DNA from: Candidatus Woesearchaeota archaeon
GTDB lineage: Archaea > Nanoarchaeota > Nanoarchaeia > Woesearchaeales > JAGVZT01
Direction: 5' to 3'
DNA length: 64,000 bases
NCBI GenBank assembly: GCA_017608295.1
Contig: JAFCGF010000001.1
Span: 356,655 to 420,654 of the forward strand
Below the pieces are notes generated by a model that worked only from the letters and a program-made list of their open reading frames with translations, made no database searches and was not told the DNA's origin. The position numbers and the translations under genes are program-made. Position 1 is the stretch's first letter. The number at the start of each line of letters is the position of its first letter. Below are positions 8,816-16,328 of this stretch, in pieces.

Positions 8816-9349
8816 TTACTTATTTAAATGTTTCCGCAGGAATGTATCCAAAAGGCCGACCTCCTGGAAATAGCCAACGCAGTATTTCTCAGGATGCTCG
8901 TGCATATCCTTCTTCAGGGCTTCAATCTCCACGAACTCGAGGCTCTCCACCTCCTCAGGATGCCCTGAGAATGGCCCAGGATGTACAGTATAGAATATTT
9001 TGACAAACTCGATGTTCAGAGGCCTGTCCGTGAGGACGAATTTCCCTATGGATTTGATTTTCAGGTCGGGGGCTTCCTGCTCATGAAAGATTTCCTCTTC
9101 CATCTCCCGCAGTGCAGCGATTTTATAGGTCTCTCCAGCGTCGACATGCCCGCACGCTGAGGCGTGCCTCTTGCCGGGCTCAGTCCTCATGCCTAATCCT
9201 CGCCGCTGGACGAGAACTTCTTTCATGGATTCATCTCTGAAGATGTGCACGCAGGTCCCGCGATGGCGCAGCCTCTTTGTGTGGCAGTCCTCGAAACTGG
9301 CCTGGCCTATCACTTTGTCGTTCTCATCCACAACATCAAGAGTCCCCAT
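8816..9349 (-). CDS. Nudix hydrolase, isopentenyl-diphosphate isomerase-like
   Basis: A 177-residue Nudix protein. The Nudix box is GHVDAGETYKIAALREMEEEI, matching Gx5Ex7REUxEE but with Ile where the final Gly is usual. The N-terminus DENDKVIGQASFEDCHTKRLRHRGTC and the LVQRRG strand resemble type I isopentenyl-diphosphate isomerases and the related YfcD-type Nudix enzymes. The activity could be IPP/DMAPP isomerisation for archaeal lipid synthesis or diphosphate hydrolysis; sequence alone does not decide. The start may be GTG 9352 or ATG 9349. It diverges from the JAMM gene across a 45-base spacer whose CCTTTTTAAGG may serve both directions. Confidence 0.82.
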   Translation of the reverse strand: MGTLDVVDENDKVIGQASFEDCHTKRLRHRGTCVHIFRDESMKEVLVQRRGLGMRTEPGKRHASACGHVDAGETYKIAALREMEEEIFHEQEAPDLKIKSIGKFVLTDRPLNIEFVKIFYTVHPGPFSGHPEEVESLEFVEIEALKKDMHEHPEKYCVGYFQEVGLLDTFLRKHLNK

Positions 9350-9394
9350 CACACCATGCGAGTATCCCTGCCTTTTTAAGGCTTTGCGCCCGTA

Positions 9395-9880
9395 ATGTTT
9401 AATAACACAGATTCACAGACACAGGGCATGGGACGCGCGCTCGAAGGGATATGGAATGCGATACTCGAGTTCTTCGACCTCTCTGATCTCGAGTTCAACG
9501 ACGTCAAAATAACTCCTGAAGTCATGGAGAGAATCTGCCATTTCTCGAAGGAAGTGTATCCCAAAGAGTTCATCTCCCTGCTCAAGGGCAAAGTCGATGA
9601 GCATGTACTCGTGGTGGATGAGCTCATCTTCCAGCCCTTCACCAATACTGTACGCAGCTCTTCAGTCCGCCTCAACCTCCCGATGGTCTCTGGCAGTGTA
9701 GGCTCTGTCCACTCACACCCAAGCCCGAGCAACCATCCAAGCAGGCAGGACCTCAGGTTTTTCTCAAAGATGGGCGGCATCCACCTCATCATATCCAACC
9801 CATTCAGGGAGCGAGATATTCGGGCTTATCTTGCCGATGGCACGCCTATAGAATTTTCACTTCTTGAGCGAAAGCCTTAA
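9395..9880 (+). CDS. JAMM/MPN+ metalloprotease
   Basis: A 161-residue single-domain JAB/MPN+ protein. The zinc site is complete: E58 in KEFISLLKG, H106-S-H108-P, then S116 and D119 (pattern HSHP...PSRQD). Archaeal stand-alone JAMM proteases of this type remove ubiquitin-like SAMP proteins from targets or trim their precursors. The ATG lies about 24 bases after a TATA-like CTTTTTAAG, so the mRNA is probably leaderless. A ParB-like zinc-ribbon gene follows 27 bases later. This protein is separate from the longer JAMM protein at 24466-25755, so the window has two. Confidence 0.88.
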   Translation: MFNNTDSQTQGMGRALEGIWNAILEFFDLSDLEFNDVKITPEVMERICHFSKEVYPKEFISLLKGKVDEHVLVVDELIFQPFTNTVRSSSVRLNLPMVSGSVGSVHSHPSPSNHPSRQDLRFFSKMGGIHLIISNPFRERDIRAYLADGTPIEFSLLERKP

Positions 9881-9907
9881 AAGGGTAAAGAGAGAGTAAA
9901 ATAGGTA

Positions 9908-10393
9908 ATGGTAGCCCCCGAGCAGTTAAAGTTCCTTATGAGGACCTTTAGGAAGAAGAAGCCGATGCGTGTGCATATAGACCGCATCGAGCCACATCCT
10001 AACTATCCGGAGGACCGTCTGAAAGACCTCCATCAGATAGAGGAGAGCATAAAGGCTCAGGGCTTCCGTGATGATCACCCCTTGAAAGTCAAGCCACATC
10101 CGGTCAAGAGAGGGTATTATCAACTGGTTGACGGGCACCGCAGACTCAAGGCTGCGAAGAACTGCCTCCACGACCCGAAATGCAAGAAACTTACGCACGT
10201 AGAGGTCCCTATAGTCGTTGACGACTACTCCAAAAAGGAGCTTGACGACCTCTATGATGAGGACAAGTGGAAGAGGTATCCTATTCCGCACAAGAAGGTG
10301 CAGTACAAGAATCCTCATTACTGCCCGCAGTGCGGGACCAAGCTCATGCCGGGCGACAGCTTCTGTCCGGAATGCGGCTTTAAGCTTAAGTGA
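9908..10393 (+). CDS. ParB/Srx-fold protein with C-terminal zinc ribbon
   Basis: A 161-residue protein. Residues 20-90 match the ParB N-terminal/sulfiredoxin fold: RIEPHPNYPEDRL, a helix, then VDGHRRLKAAK, which corresponds to the GxRRxxA nucleotide-binding motif. Residues 138-160 form a CPQCG...CPECG zinc ribbon. No DNA-binding helix-turn-helix of true ParB is present, so a role in chromosome partition is unlikely. ParB-fold domains can act as CTPase or ATP-dependent enzymes. It follows the JAMM protease by 27 bases and is probably co-transcribed. Specific function unknown. Confidence 0.75.
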   Translation: MVAPEQLKFLMRTFRKKKPMRVHIDRIEPHPNYPEDRLKDLHQIEESIKAQGFRDDHPLKVKPHPVKRGYYQLVDGHRRLKAAKNCLHDPKCKKLTHVEVPIVVDDYSKKELDDLYDEDKWKRYPIPHKKVQYKNPHYCPQCGTKLMPGDSFCPECGFKLK

Positions 10394-10422
10394 GTTGTAA
10401 CTCTAGTAAATGGTGATATGAT

Positions 10423-11499
10423 ATGGTTGATTTCGATGCTGCGCTCGTGACACTGACAGATGCGGTAAGTACGCTGACAAGCAATAAATGGCTCCTCGCA
10501 CTGAGCATCTTTGTCGCGTTTTACATCCTTGCTGCGATATTCGTATACGTCATTGAGCGCTATGTCCGCTCATTTGTGAAGAAGTTGCCCCATGGTGACT
10601 TTGGAGACTTGCTGCTGTCCACAACGCACAGGCCCATACGGACGCTGCTCCTCCTCATCGGCCTGAGGCTTGCTGTCGTTCCCCTGGCTCTGGCGGAGAA
10701 GTATGGGGTTGTTATCAACCGTGTCCTCGATACTCTCGTGCTTATTGTCGTGACGTATCTTGTCATTATCGTGACGCGCGTCATCCTCACTTCATGGGGA
10801 AAGCAGTGGGCTGCAAAGACAAAGACAAAGCTAGATGACCAGATTCTGCCCCTCATGAAAAGCACATTCGATGTGCTGCTTTCTGTTATCGGCTTCCTGT
10901 TGATGCTTGACGTGTGGAAAATAAACATAGGGCCGTTCCTCGCCTCATTAGGTATCGCAGGTATTGCCATCGGCTTTGCTGTCAAGGACTCGATTGCCAA
11001 TATCTTCGGCGGAATCCAGATAGTGCTGGACAGAAACATCACTGTGGGCGACGCTGTTGACATCGGTGGCGTGGCTGGAAGTGTCAAGGACATCGGGATG
11101 CGCACTACTAAAATAAGGACCTACGACGGCAATACTGTGTTTTACCCCAACGCGAAGCTTGCCGAGAGTGTTATCATCAACATGAACAAGAGGCCTCACC
11201 ACAGGTCAAGGTTCACTGTGCAATTTGGAGTATCGTATGATGCTGACCCTGTGAAGGTTGAGACGGCAATCAAGAAGGCAGCGAAGGGAGCGAAGCTCAT
11301 CCTCCAGGACCCTGCGCCAACCATATTCTTCGATACGTTTGGGGATTCTGCTATGACATTCAAGGTGATGTATTGGGTGAAGAGCCGCAGCGACAAGCTT
11401 GAGGCAGACAGGGCATTGAAGCATAATCTCCTCAAGGAGTTCAAGAAGGCAAGGATAGAGATGCCCTTTCCCACCCTTGATATCAATATCAAAAAGTGA
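10423..11499 (+). CDS. MscS-family small-conductance mechanosensitive channel
   Basis: A 358-residue membrane protein. Several hydrophobic helices occupy residues 20-180. The pore-lining helix is rich in Gly/Ala (FLASLGIAGIAIGFAVKDSIANIFGG). The MscS beta domain follows (DRNITVGDAVDIGGVAGSVKDIGMRTTKIRTYDGNTVFYPNAKL) and then an alpha/beta C-terminal domain. MscS channels release solutes on hypo-osmotic shock. The ATG has AATGGTGATATG context just upstream. It ends four bases before the stop of the convergent gene at 11503. Confidence 0.94.
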   Translation: MVDFDAALVTLTDAVSTLTSNKWLLALSIFVAFYILAAIFVYVIERYVRSFVKKLPHGDFGDLLLSTTHRPIRTLLLLIGLRLAVVPLALAEKYGVVINRVLDTLVLIVVTYLVIIVTRVILTSWGKQWAAKTKTKLDDQILPLMKSTFDVLLSVIGFLLMLDVWKINIGPFLASLGIAGIAIGFAVKDSIANIFGGIQIVLDRNITVGDAVDIGGVAGSVKDIGMRTTKIRTYDGNTVFYPNAKLAESVIINMNKRPHHRSRFTVQFGVSYDADPVKVETAIKKAAKGAKLILQDPAPTIFFDTFGDSAMTFKVMYWVKSRSDKLEADRALKHNLLKEFKKARIEMPFPTLDINIKK

Positions 11500-11502
11500 T
11501 TA

Positions 11503-13653
11503 CTAAGGCCACACGTTGCGGCGATAGCCGCCGTAGCGCCTTCCGCGGTCTGAGTTCTCGTACATGTAGAGCCCTACACCTGCCACTACAATGCCGGTGA
11601 TGCCAAGGCCCCAGCGCCATCTCTTGACGTATTTGTTGATCTCTTCCTGGTAGTTGTGGCCCTTTCCTTTTGGATAGTCAAGCGCCCTGAGGATGTCGAT
11701 GCTGCTGTTGCCCATGTCCTCTGCGAAGACCTCGCTCGCTGGTTTACGTGCGTACAGGCGGTCTTCAGCAGTATTGAGCGCTTCCTCGTATGCAAGAAGC
11801 CTGTCTTGCACAGCGTTCAGCTGAGTGATGTCGTTGGCTGCGCCGTTGATACCCCATACCATGTCCTCGACCCACCAGTGCTGCCGACTCTCCGAGACGT
11901 ATGACCTCTCGTGGTGTTCGGTCGGACTGCCGTCCCATTTCTGGTTGAACTCCTGGATTCTTCCGTTCATGCTGCTCTGCCCTGCTGCTGCGGTGTTCCA
12001 GGCCTCCATGGTGCTGTTGTCACTGTTCTTTCCTGTGAACTGTCTCAGGTCGAGTTCAGCGACTGCCAAACCGCTTTCTGTGAGTGTGACCTTGTAGAAA
12101 GCTTGCTCCAATGCCTCCATGCCTGTCTTTCCCTGTGCATGGTCAACTTCCCACCAATCGTCGCGCCAGTCAAATACAGTGACATAATAAATCTCCTGGT
12201 GGCACTCTAAATCACCATCTGAGTCTGTGCTGCACACCTGCCTTGTCCTCATCTCCAGGTGGTCTTCAATATGATAACTGTGGTCAATGCTTGAGGCGAT
12301 TGTGAAGCCAGCTGAGGTCATCTGCCCCATGGCGTGCGCCAGCCCCGGGTCCTGGTAGTGTACAATAACCTCCTCGATGTCCACAAGGGTGTCCTCGATG
12401 TCCATGAGCAGGATCTCTCCCTGCCCGCGGTAATCAAAGGGAAGCTCTGCATTCGCGTCCATGTAGCCTCGGTCCATCAGCCAGGAGAGGTTGCCTGCGT
12501 TCACGACAATGGAGCTTGTGTTATTGAAGCCTTCCATTTCATCGGGCATCTCCTCAACCATCGCAGCATAAGGTGTGCGTTCTGTGAGGTCCTCACGGTG
12601 CAGCCGGTTCTCGATTGCGTTGCCTAGCACAGTGTGGCCGAGAACAAAAAGTCCTGCAGCACCGGCAGCAGCGATGATATAAGGAAGTGACGGGCTGTCA
12701 GGCAGCTTGCCCATGATGTCGGCAACCTTCTCGTCCCACTGTTCTCCGGCACCCTTTGAGAATACATCGTCGAGTGTGCCCTCGTCTTTGTCGAGGCCTC
12801 GCTGTCTCCGCTTCAGCTCAGTCTTCAAGTCTTTGTGCTTCTTCCGTTCTGAAGAGAGCATAATGGCATTGAGCTTGCCGGCATAGTCCGCTATTCTGGG
12901 GTCAGTGTCCCCTGAAAGCGCTCTCAATACTTTGCCGAACAGTTCGCCGGTCTCATCAGACGTTATCTCCTCATCTTCAGAATCAATTGCCCGCTGGCTC
13001 TTCAGGGCATACTGCTTCACTTCTGATGCAAGCCCGGCATATCCCTTCTTTCCGAGGCGCTCTGCCATCTCTCTCAGGCCAAGGTTGATCTCTGTGACGT
13101 TCCTGCGGATTGCCTGCGGTAAATCATGAGTCATCCACGAGGGCAATTCCTCTGGAGTTACTTCCCTTTTTCTTGCGATAATGTCTCCAATTGCACCGGG
13201 GTCCCGCTTCTCTTTCTCGAAGCCGTACTCTGTGAGAATGACTTCGTCAAATAGGTCTTCCTCAGTCATGCCGGCTCTTGTGCCGAGAATCGCGCTCACG
13301 AGGCCTGATGCCATGTACGGTACCTGCGTCCCGAAAGTATCAACTGCAAAATCAAAGCCGTGCTCACTCAATCCCTTGAAGAAGCCGTGCCTCAGGAGCT
13401 TGCCCTGCTGAACGTCGTTGAATACTTCTGTTAGAAGCCCAGTGAGAGACATATCATCAAGCTCTGCCTCTCCTAATGAGGATGCATCGAATTCAGGGAT
13501 GGCATCAGCAGGCTCAGAGTGAGTCTCTTCAACCGGCTCTTCGTCCTTTTCATCGAGCCATGGAAGGCTGTTCTTGCCGCTGAACCAGTCTTTATAGGAT
13601 TTTAAGCGTTTTTTTTCCTCGCGCGGAGGTTCGTCTGAAGTGTGAGGGCCCAT
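11503..13653 (-). CDS. Large single-pass membrane protein of the envelope locus
   Basis: A 716-residue protein that I do not recognise. The N-terminal 330 residues are acidic and soluble, with an EFDASSLGEAELDDMSLTGLL segment near residue 60 that resembles the cytosolic part of the proteins at 27357 and 28049. A membrane helix (LPYIIAAAGAAGLFVLGHTVLG) lies near 340. The following 320 residues are probably outside the cell and begin with VEEMPDEM, the juxtamembrane pattern shared by this locus. A second hydrophobic helix (GLGITGIVVAGVGLYMY) lies near the C-terminus and is followed by a basic tail. It has its own TATA box 27 bases upstream, so it is probably a separate leaderless transcript. 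Confidence 0.8.
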   Translation of the reverse strand: MGPHTSDEPPREEKKRLKSYKDWFSGKNSLPWLDEKDEEPVEETHSEPADAIPEFDASSLGEAELDDMSLTGLLTEVFNDVQQGKLLRHGFFKGLSEHGFDFAVDTFGTQVPYMASGLVSAILGTRAGMTEEDLFDEVILTEYGFEKEKRDPGAIGDIIARKREVTPEELPSWMTHDLPQAIRRNVTEINLGLREMAERLGKKGYAGLASEVKQYALKSQRAIDSEDEEITSDETGELFGKVLRALSGDTDPRIADYAGKLNAIMLSSERKKHKDLKTELKRRQRGLDKDEGTLDDVFSKGAGEQWDEKVADIMGKLPDSPSLPYIIAAAGAAGLFVLGHTVLGNAIENRLHREDLTERTPYAAMVEEMPDEMEGFNNTSSIVVNAGNLSWLMDRGYMDANAELPFDYRGQGEILLMDIEDTLVDIEEVIVHYQDPGLAHAMGQMTSAGFTIASSIDHSYHIEDHLEMRTRQVCSTDSDGDLECHQEIYYVTVFDWRDDWWEVDHAQGKTGMEALEQAFYKVTLTESGLAVAELDLRQFTGKNSDNSTMEAWNTAAAGQSSMNGRIQEFNQKWDGSPTEHHERSYVSESRQHWWVEDMVWGINGAANDITQLNAVQDRLLAYEEALNTAEDRLYARKPASEVFAEDMGNSSIDILRALDYPKGKGHNYQEEINKYVKRWRWGLGITGIVVAGVGLYMYENSDRGRRYGGYRRNVWP

Positions 13654-13675
13654 AGAGAATCAGAAGAGGTCTCAG

Positions 13676-13703
13676 CTTATAAGTTTTACTACTAAAAAGT
13701 AGT
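13676..13703 (-). promoter_or_regulatory. TATA box with upstream palindrome
   Basis: The TATA-like CTTATAAGT at 13676-13684 lies about 27 bases before the ATG at 13653. Immediately upstream, at 13688-13703, is the perfect inverted repeat ACTACTAAAAAGTAGT. A palindrome abutting BRE/TATA is a usual place for archaeal regulators that help or hinder TBP/TFB binding. This gives the membrane-protein gene regulation separate from the 22-kb operon. Confidence 0.5.
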
Positions 13704-13750
13704 TTCTTTAATGTGTGGCTTCGCCTGTTGGCAGACGGGGTATTCAGGGC

Positions 13751-14233
13751 TTAATTTTGGCGGTCTGCCATGCGAGTTTGCAGGTGAATAGTCTCAGTTC
13801 TGTACGGTCCGAGCTTGAACTCGAGATCAGACAGTTCCAGTTCGGGATTTCCCTGCTCACTGATGATTTTCTTTCCATATGCGATGAATTCCTCGTCGCA
13901 GTTCACCGCTGAGAGAGCGGCACTTACCTTTGCCTGCTCACTCCAGGCTACACTTGTTGAGTGGGCGAGAAACGCTTCTCCTGAGGTTTCATCTTCGAAT
14001 AGGATACCTATCTGCTGGCCATCAGCGGGTGTGGTGAGGCCTCCATCATAGCAGAAGCCTCCTTCGTACTTGATGAATTGTCCAACCATGTAGTCGGAAT
14101 CAATCATCTCCTCAAATGTGACTGATGTGAATTGCTGTTGGTATTCCGCATCTGTAGTGATGGGAGCGCATCCCGCGATACCTAATGATGCTGCTCCCAG
14201 TATTCCTATTGCTAATGCTCCTTTTGCTTTCAT
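13751..14233 (-). CDS. Envelope paralogue 5, predicted lipoprotein
   Basis: About 160 residues. The N-terminus MKAKGALAIGILGAASLGIAGC is a short lipoprotein signal with lipobox IAGC; the Cys would be lipidated. The rest is the domain shared by five tandem genes: an EEM.D..Y juxtamembrane motif, KYEGGFCYDGG, LFEDETSGEAFLAH, AVNCDEEFIAYGKKI, then QGNPELELSDLEFKLGPYRTE. It has two conserved Cys that could form a disulfide. The ATG at 14233 is chosen because GGTGAT lies five bases upstream; an in-frame ATG at 14242 is less likely. It is last in the leftward operon. Its signal peptide is nearly identical to that of its neighbour, which points to recent duplication. Confidence 0.82.
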   Translation of the reverse strand: MKAKGALAIGILGAASLGIAGCAPITTDAEYQQQFTSVTFEEMIDSDYMVGQFIKYEGGFCYDGGLTTPADGQQIGILFEDETSGEAFLAHSTSVAWSEQAKVSAALSAVNCDEEFIAYGKKIISEQGNPELELSDLEFKLGPYRTETIHLQTRMADRQN

Positions 14234-14238
14234 CTTAA

Positions 14239-14730
14239 TCACCTTGGACTCAAGTCCCTATCATATGTTATCATTGAGGTACGGTACGGGCCAAGCTTGA
14301 ATTCAAGCGCACCGATATTGAGCTGGGGATTGCCCTGGTCATCGATAACCTTTTTTCCGTACACGACAAAACTTTCGTCGCAGTTGCTCGCTGCGAGCGC
14401 TGCGTCACCCATGGAGTACGCCCAGTTGCTTCCCGCAGGTGTGTAGGCGAAGAACGCCTCCTCAGTGGCCTCATCCTCAAAGAGGATGGCTATGTCAGGC
14501 GCTTCTCCTTGGGTTCCATGCCATCCGCCGTCATAGCAGATGCCTCCTTCGTATTTCACGAGTTGCTCCACCATGTAGTGCGGGTCGACCATATCTTCGT
14601 GGCTCATCTCAGTGTACACTCGCTCCTGTGTGGCGGCTGTGTTAATGTCACCTGTTGGGCTTCCGCATCCCGCGATGCCTAATGATACTAATCCAAGTAT
14701 TCCTATTGTCAATGCTCCTTTTGCTTTCAT
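14239..14730 (-). CDS. Envelope paralogue 4, predicted lipoprotein
   Basis: A 163-residue predicted lipoprotein. The signal MKAKGALTIGILGLVSLGIAGC ends in a lipobox like that of the next gene. The mature part carries the shared domain: KYEGGICYDGG, ILFEDEATEEAFFAYT, ASNCDESFVVYGKKV and QGNPQLNIGALEFKLGPYRT. GGAGGAGAT lies six bases before the ATG, one of the best ribosome binding sites of the operon. One base separates its start from the upstream paralogue's stop at 14732. Function unknown; outer-surface location is inferred from the lipobox and from Lgt at 50109. Confidence 0.82.
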   Translation of the reverse strand: MKAKGALTIGILGLVSLGIAGCGSPTGDINTAATQERVYTEMSHEDMVDPHYMVEQLVKYEGGICYDGGWHGTQGEAPDIAILFEDEATEEAFFAYTPAGSNWAYSMGDAALAASNCDESFVVYGKKVIDDQGNPQLNIGALEFKLGPYRTSMITYDRDLSPR

Positions 14731-14731
14731 C

Positions 14732-15256
14732 TTAATCTCCTCCCTCCTGCGGGCTGAACTTGTTGTGGAGGTTGATTTGTTCTATACGATATGGCCCCAT
14801 CTTGAACTCTAAGGTTCCTATCTTCAGCTCTGGATTTCCCTGCTCGTTCAGGATTTTCTGTCCGTATACGACAAAGTCTTCCTCGCAATTCACTGCAGTG
14901 AGCAGCGCATTCGCCTTGGAATGGTCTTCCTGGTTTCCCATGCCTGTGTGGGCTATAAATGCCTCTCCAGTGAGGTCATCCTCAAAGAGAATGGAAAGGT
15001 AAGTGCCTTCTCCCGGGCTGCTCGGCAAGCCGGTCTCATAGCATATGCCGCCCTCAAAGCGGATCATCCCGTCAATGGCGTATTTAGTGTCGACCATCTC
15101 GTCGAAATCAAGGTCTTCAAAGACCTCTTCGACCTGTTCTTTAGGGGCTTTGTTTGGAAGCACCATGCCGAAATACACTGGCAGGCCGATGACAGCAGCT
15201 ATCACACCAATTCCACCACCAAGTACACCTAAACATTCCCAATCATATCTATCCAT
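14732..15256 (-). CDS. Envelope paralogue 3, membrane-anchored
   Basis: A 174-residue protein. The N-terminus carries a membrane helix (LGVLGGGIGVIAAVIGLPVYFGMVL) rather than a lipobox. Next come EEVFEDLDFDEMVDTKYAID, the juxtamembrane motif of the family, and the shared domain (RFEGGICYETG, ILFEDDLTGEAFIAHTG, AVNCEEDFVVYGQKI, QGNPELKIGTLEFKMGPYR). The Cys in GGICY and the Cys in VNCEE are kept in all five copies. Likely topology is N-in with the domain outside. It is the middle gene of the tandem array. Confidence 0.8.
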   Translation of the reverse strand: MDRYDWECLGVLGGGIGVIAAVIGLPVYFGMVLPNKAPKEQVEEVFEDLDFDEMVDTKYAIDGMIRFEGGICYETGLPSSPGEGTYLSILFEDDLTGEAFIAHTGMGNQEDHSKANALLTAVNCEEDFVVYGQKILNEQGNPELKIGTLEFKMGPYRIEQINLHNKFSPQEGGD

Positions 15257-15272
15257 TTTGTTTCATTCACTA

Positions 15273-15788
15273 TTAATCCTGAGGGCTCAATCTATTCTGG
15301 AACTCGATTCTCTTGGTTCTATACGGCCCAAGCTTGAACTCCAGCGTGCCGATGTCAATCTCAGGGTTGCCCTGGTCATCGAGCACTTTCTTTCCATACA
15401 CGACAAAACTCTCGTCGCAGTTCACAGCAGCGAGCATCGTGTTCGCTGTTGCGTGGTCATCAGTGCCGCCCCAGCCTGTCTCAGCGAGAAACGCCTCTCC
15501 GCTCGCCTCATCCTCAAAGAGTACTGAGAGGTCGTTGTTGCTGCTGACCATCCCAGGCCAGCCGTGCCCGTAGCACACGCCGCCCTCGAAGCGGACCAGT
15601 GCGTCAATAGCATACTCAGGGTCCACCATCTCATCAAAATCAAGCTCCTCAAAGACCTCTGTGGTCTGCTCCTGGAGCCTTACTTCCTCTTGGTGATCTA
15701 CCCATTGGATTAACTTGAATCCGCCGTAAAATAGCCCGCCAACAAATCCTATTGCCAGACCGTTCACAATCACATCTTCCCATGTCAT
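15273..15788 (-). CDS. Envelope paralogue 2, membrane-anchored
   Basis: A 171-residue protein with an N-terminal membrane helix (VIVNGLAIGFVGGLFYGGF), a short charged linker, then the family motif EVFEELDFDEMVDPEYAID and the shared domain (RFEGGVCYGHG, VLFEDEASGEAFLAETG, AVNCDESFVVYGKKV, QGNPEIDIGTLEFKLGPYRT). The predicted domain is all-beta and about 110 residues long. Gene order, spacing of 12-17 bases to both neighbours and strong similarity show a tandem duplication. Biochemical function is unknown. Confidence 0.8.
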   Translation of the reverse strand: MTWEDVIVNGLAIGFVGGLFYGGFKLIQWVDHQEEVRLQEQTTEVFEELDFDEMVDPEYAIDALVRFEGGVCYGHGWPGMVSSNNDLSVLFEDEASGEAFLAETGWGGTDDHATANTMLAAVNCDESFVVYGKKVLDDQGNPEIDIGTLEFKLGPYRTKRIEFQNRLSPQD

Positions 15789-15800
15789 CTTTCATTCACC

Positions 15801-16328
15801 TTATTTATGTGGAGAAATCTCTCCGTCGAGCATGATACGCTCTGTCCTGTAGGGGCCGAGCTTGAATTCAAGGGCGCCGAGCTGCATCTCAGGGTTGCCT
15901 GAATCGCTCAGCACTTTCTTTCCATAGAGCACAAAATCCTCGCTGCAGTTCAGGGTCTGGAGTGCTGCATTCGCCTTTGATATGGCTGTACTGTCATCCC
16001 TAGTGGTGTAAGCAAAGAATGCCTCATTGCTCATATCGTCCTCGAACAGAATGGATAGCTGGCCGTCCTGGCGCTGCCATCCGTTTTCATAGCAGATGCC
16101 TGTATTGAACTGCACCAGGTCTCCAATGTGATATTCAGGGTCTGACATCTCCCCGAAATCCATCTCCTCAAAGACCTCTGCGGTCCTGTTTGCTATATCT
16201 TCCTCATGTGCCTTGGTGATCTGCTTGTCTTTGACTATAACCCAGATGAGGCCTCCTGCCACGACTGTCAGGCCGCCCAGTAGAACTATTTCCCCTATGT
16301 ATTCTCCTCTATATCCCATTATTTTCAC
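15801..16328 (-). CDS. Envelope paralogue 1, membrane-anchored
   Basis: A 175-residue protein. A membrane helix (IVLLGGLTVVAGGLIWVIV) lies at residues 12-30. The juxtamembrane stretch AEVFEEMDFGEMSDPEYHIGD and the family domain follow (QFNTGICYENG, ILFEDDMSNEAFFAYT, LNCSEDFVLYGKKV, SGNPEMQLGALEFKLGPYRTE). It is the first of the five paralogues and overlaps the end of the 16325-17821 gene by four bases, which ties the array to the AAA ATPase operon. The juxtamembrane motif also occurs in the rightward-arm membrane proteins at 28049 and 29734. Confidence 0.8.
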   Translation of the reverse strand: MKIMGYRGEYIGEIVLLGGLTVVAGGLIWVIVKDKQITKAHEEDIANRTAEVFEEMDFGEMSDPEYHIGDLVQFNTGICYENGWQRQDGQLSILFEDDMSNEAFFAYTTRDDSTAISKANAALQTLNCSEDFVLYGKKVLSDSGNPEMQLGALEFKLGPYRTERIMLDGEISPHK

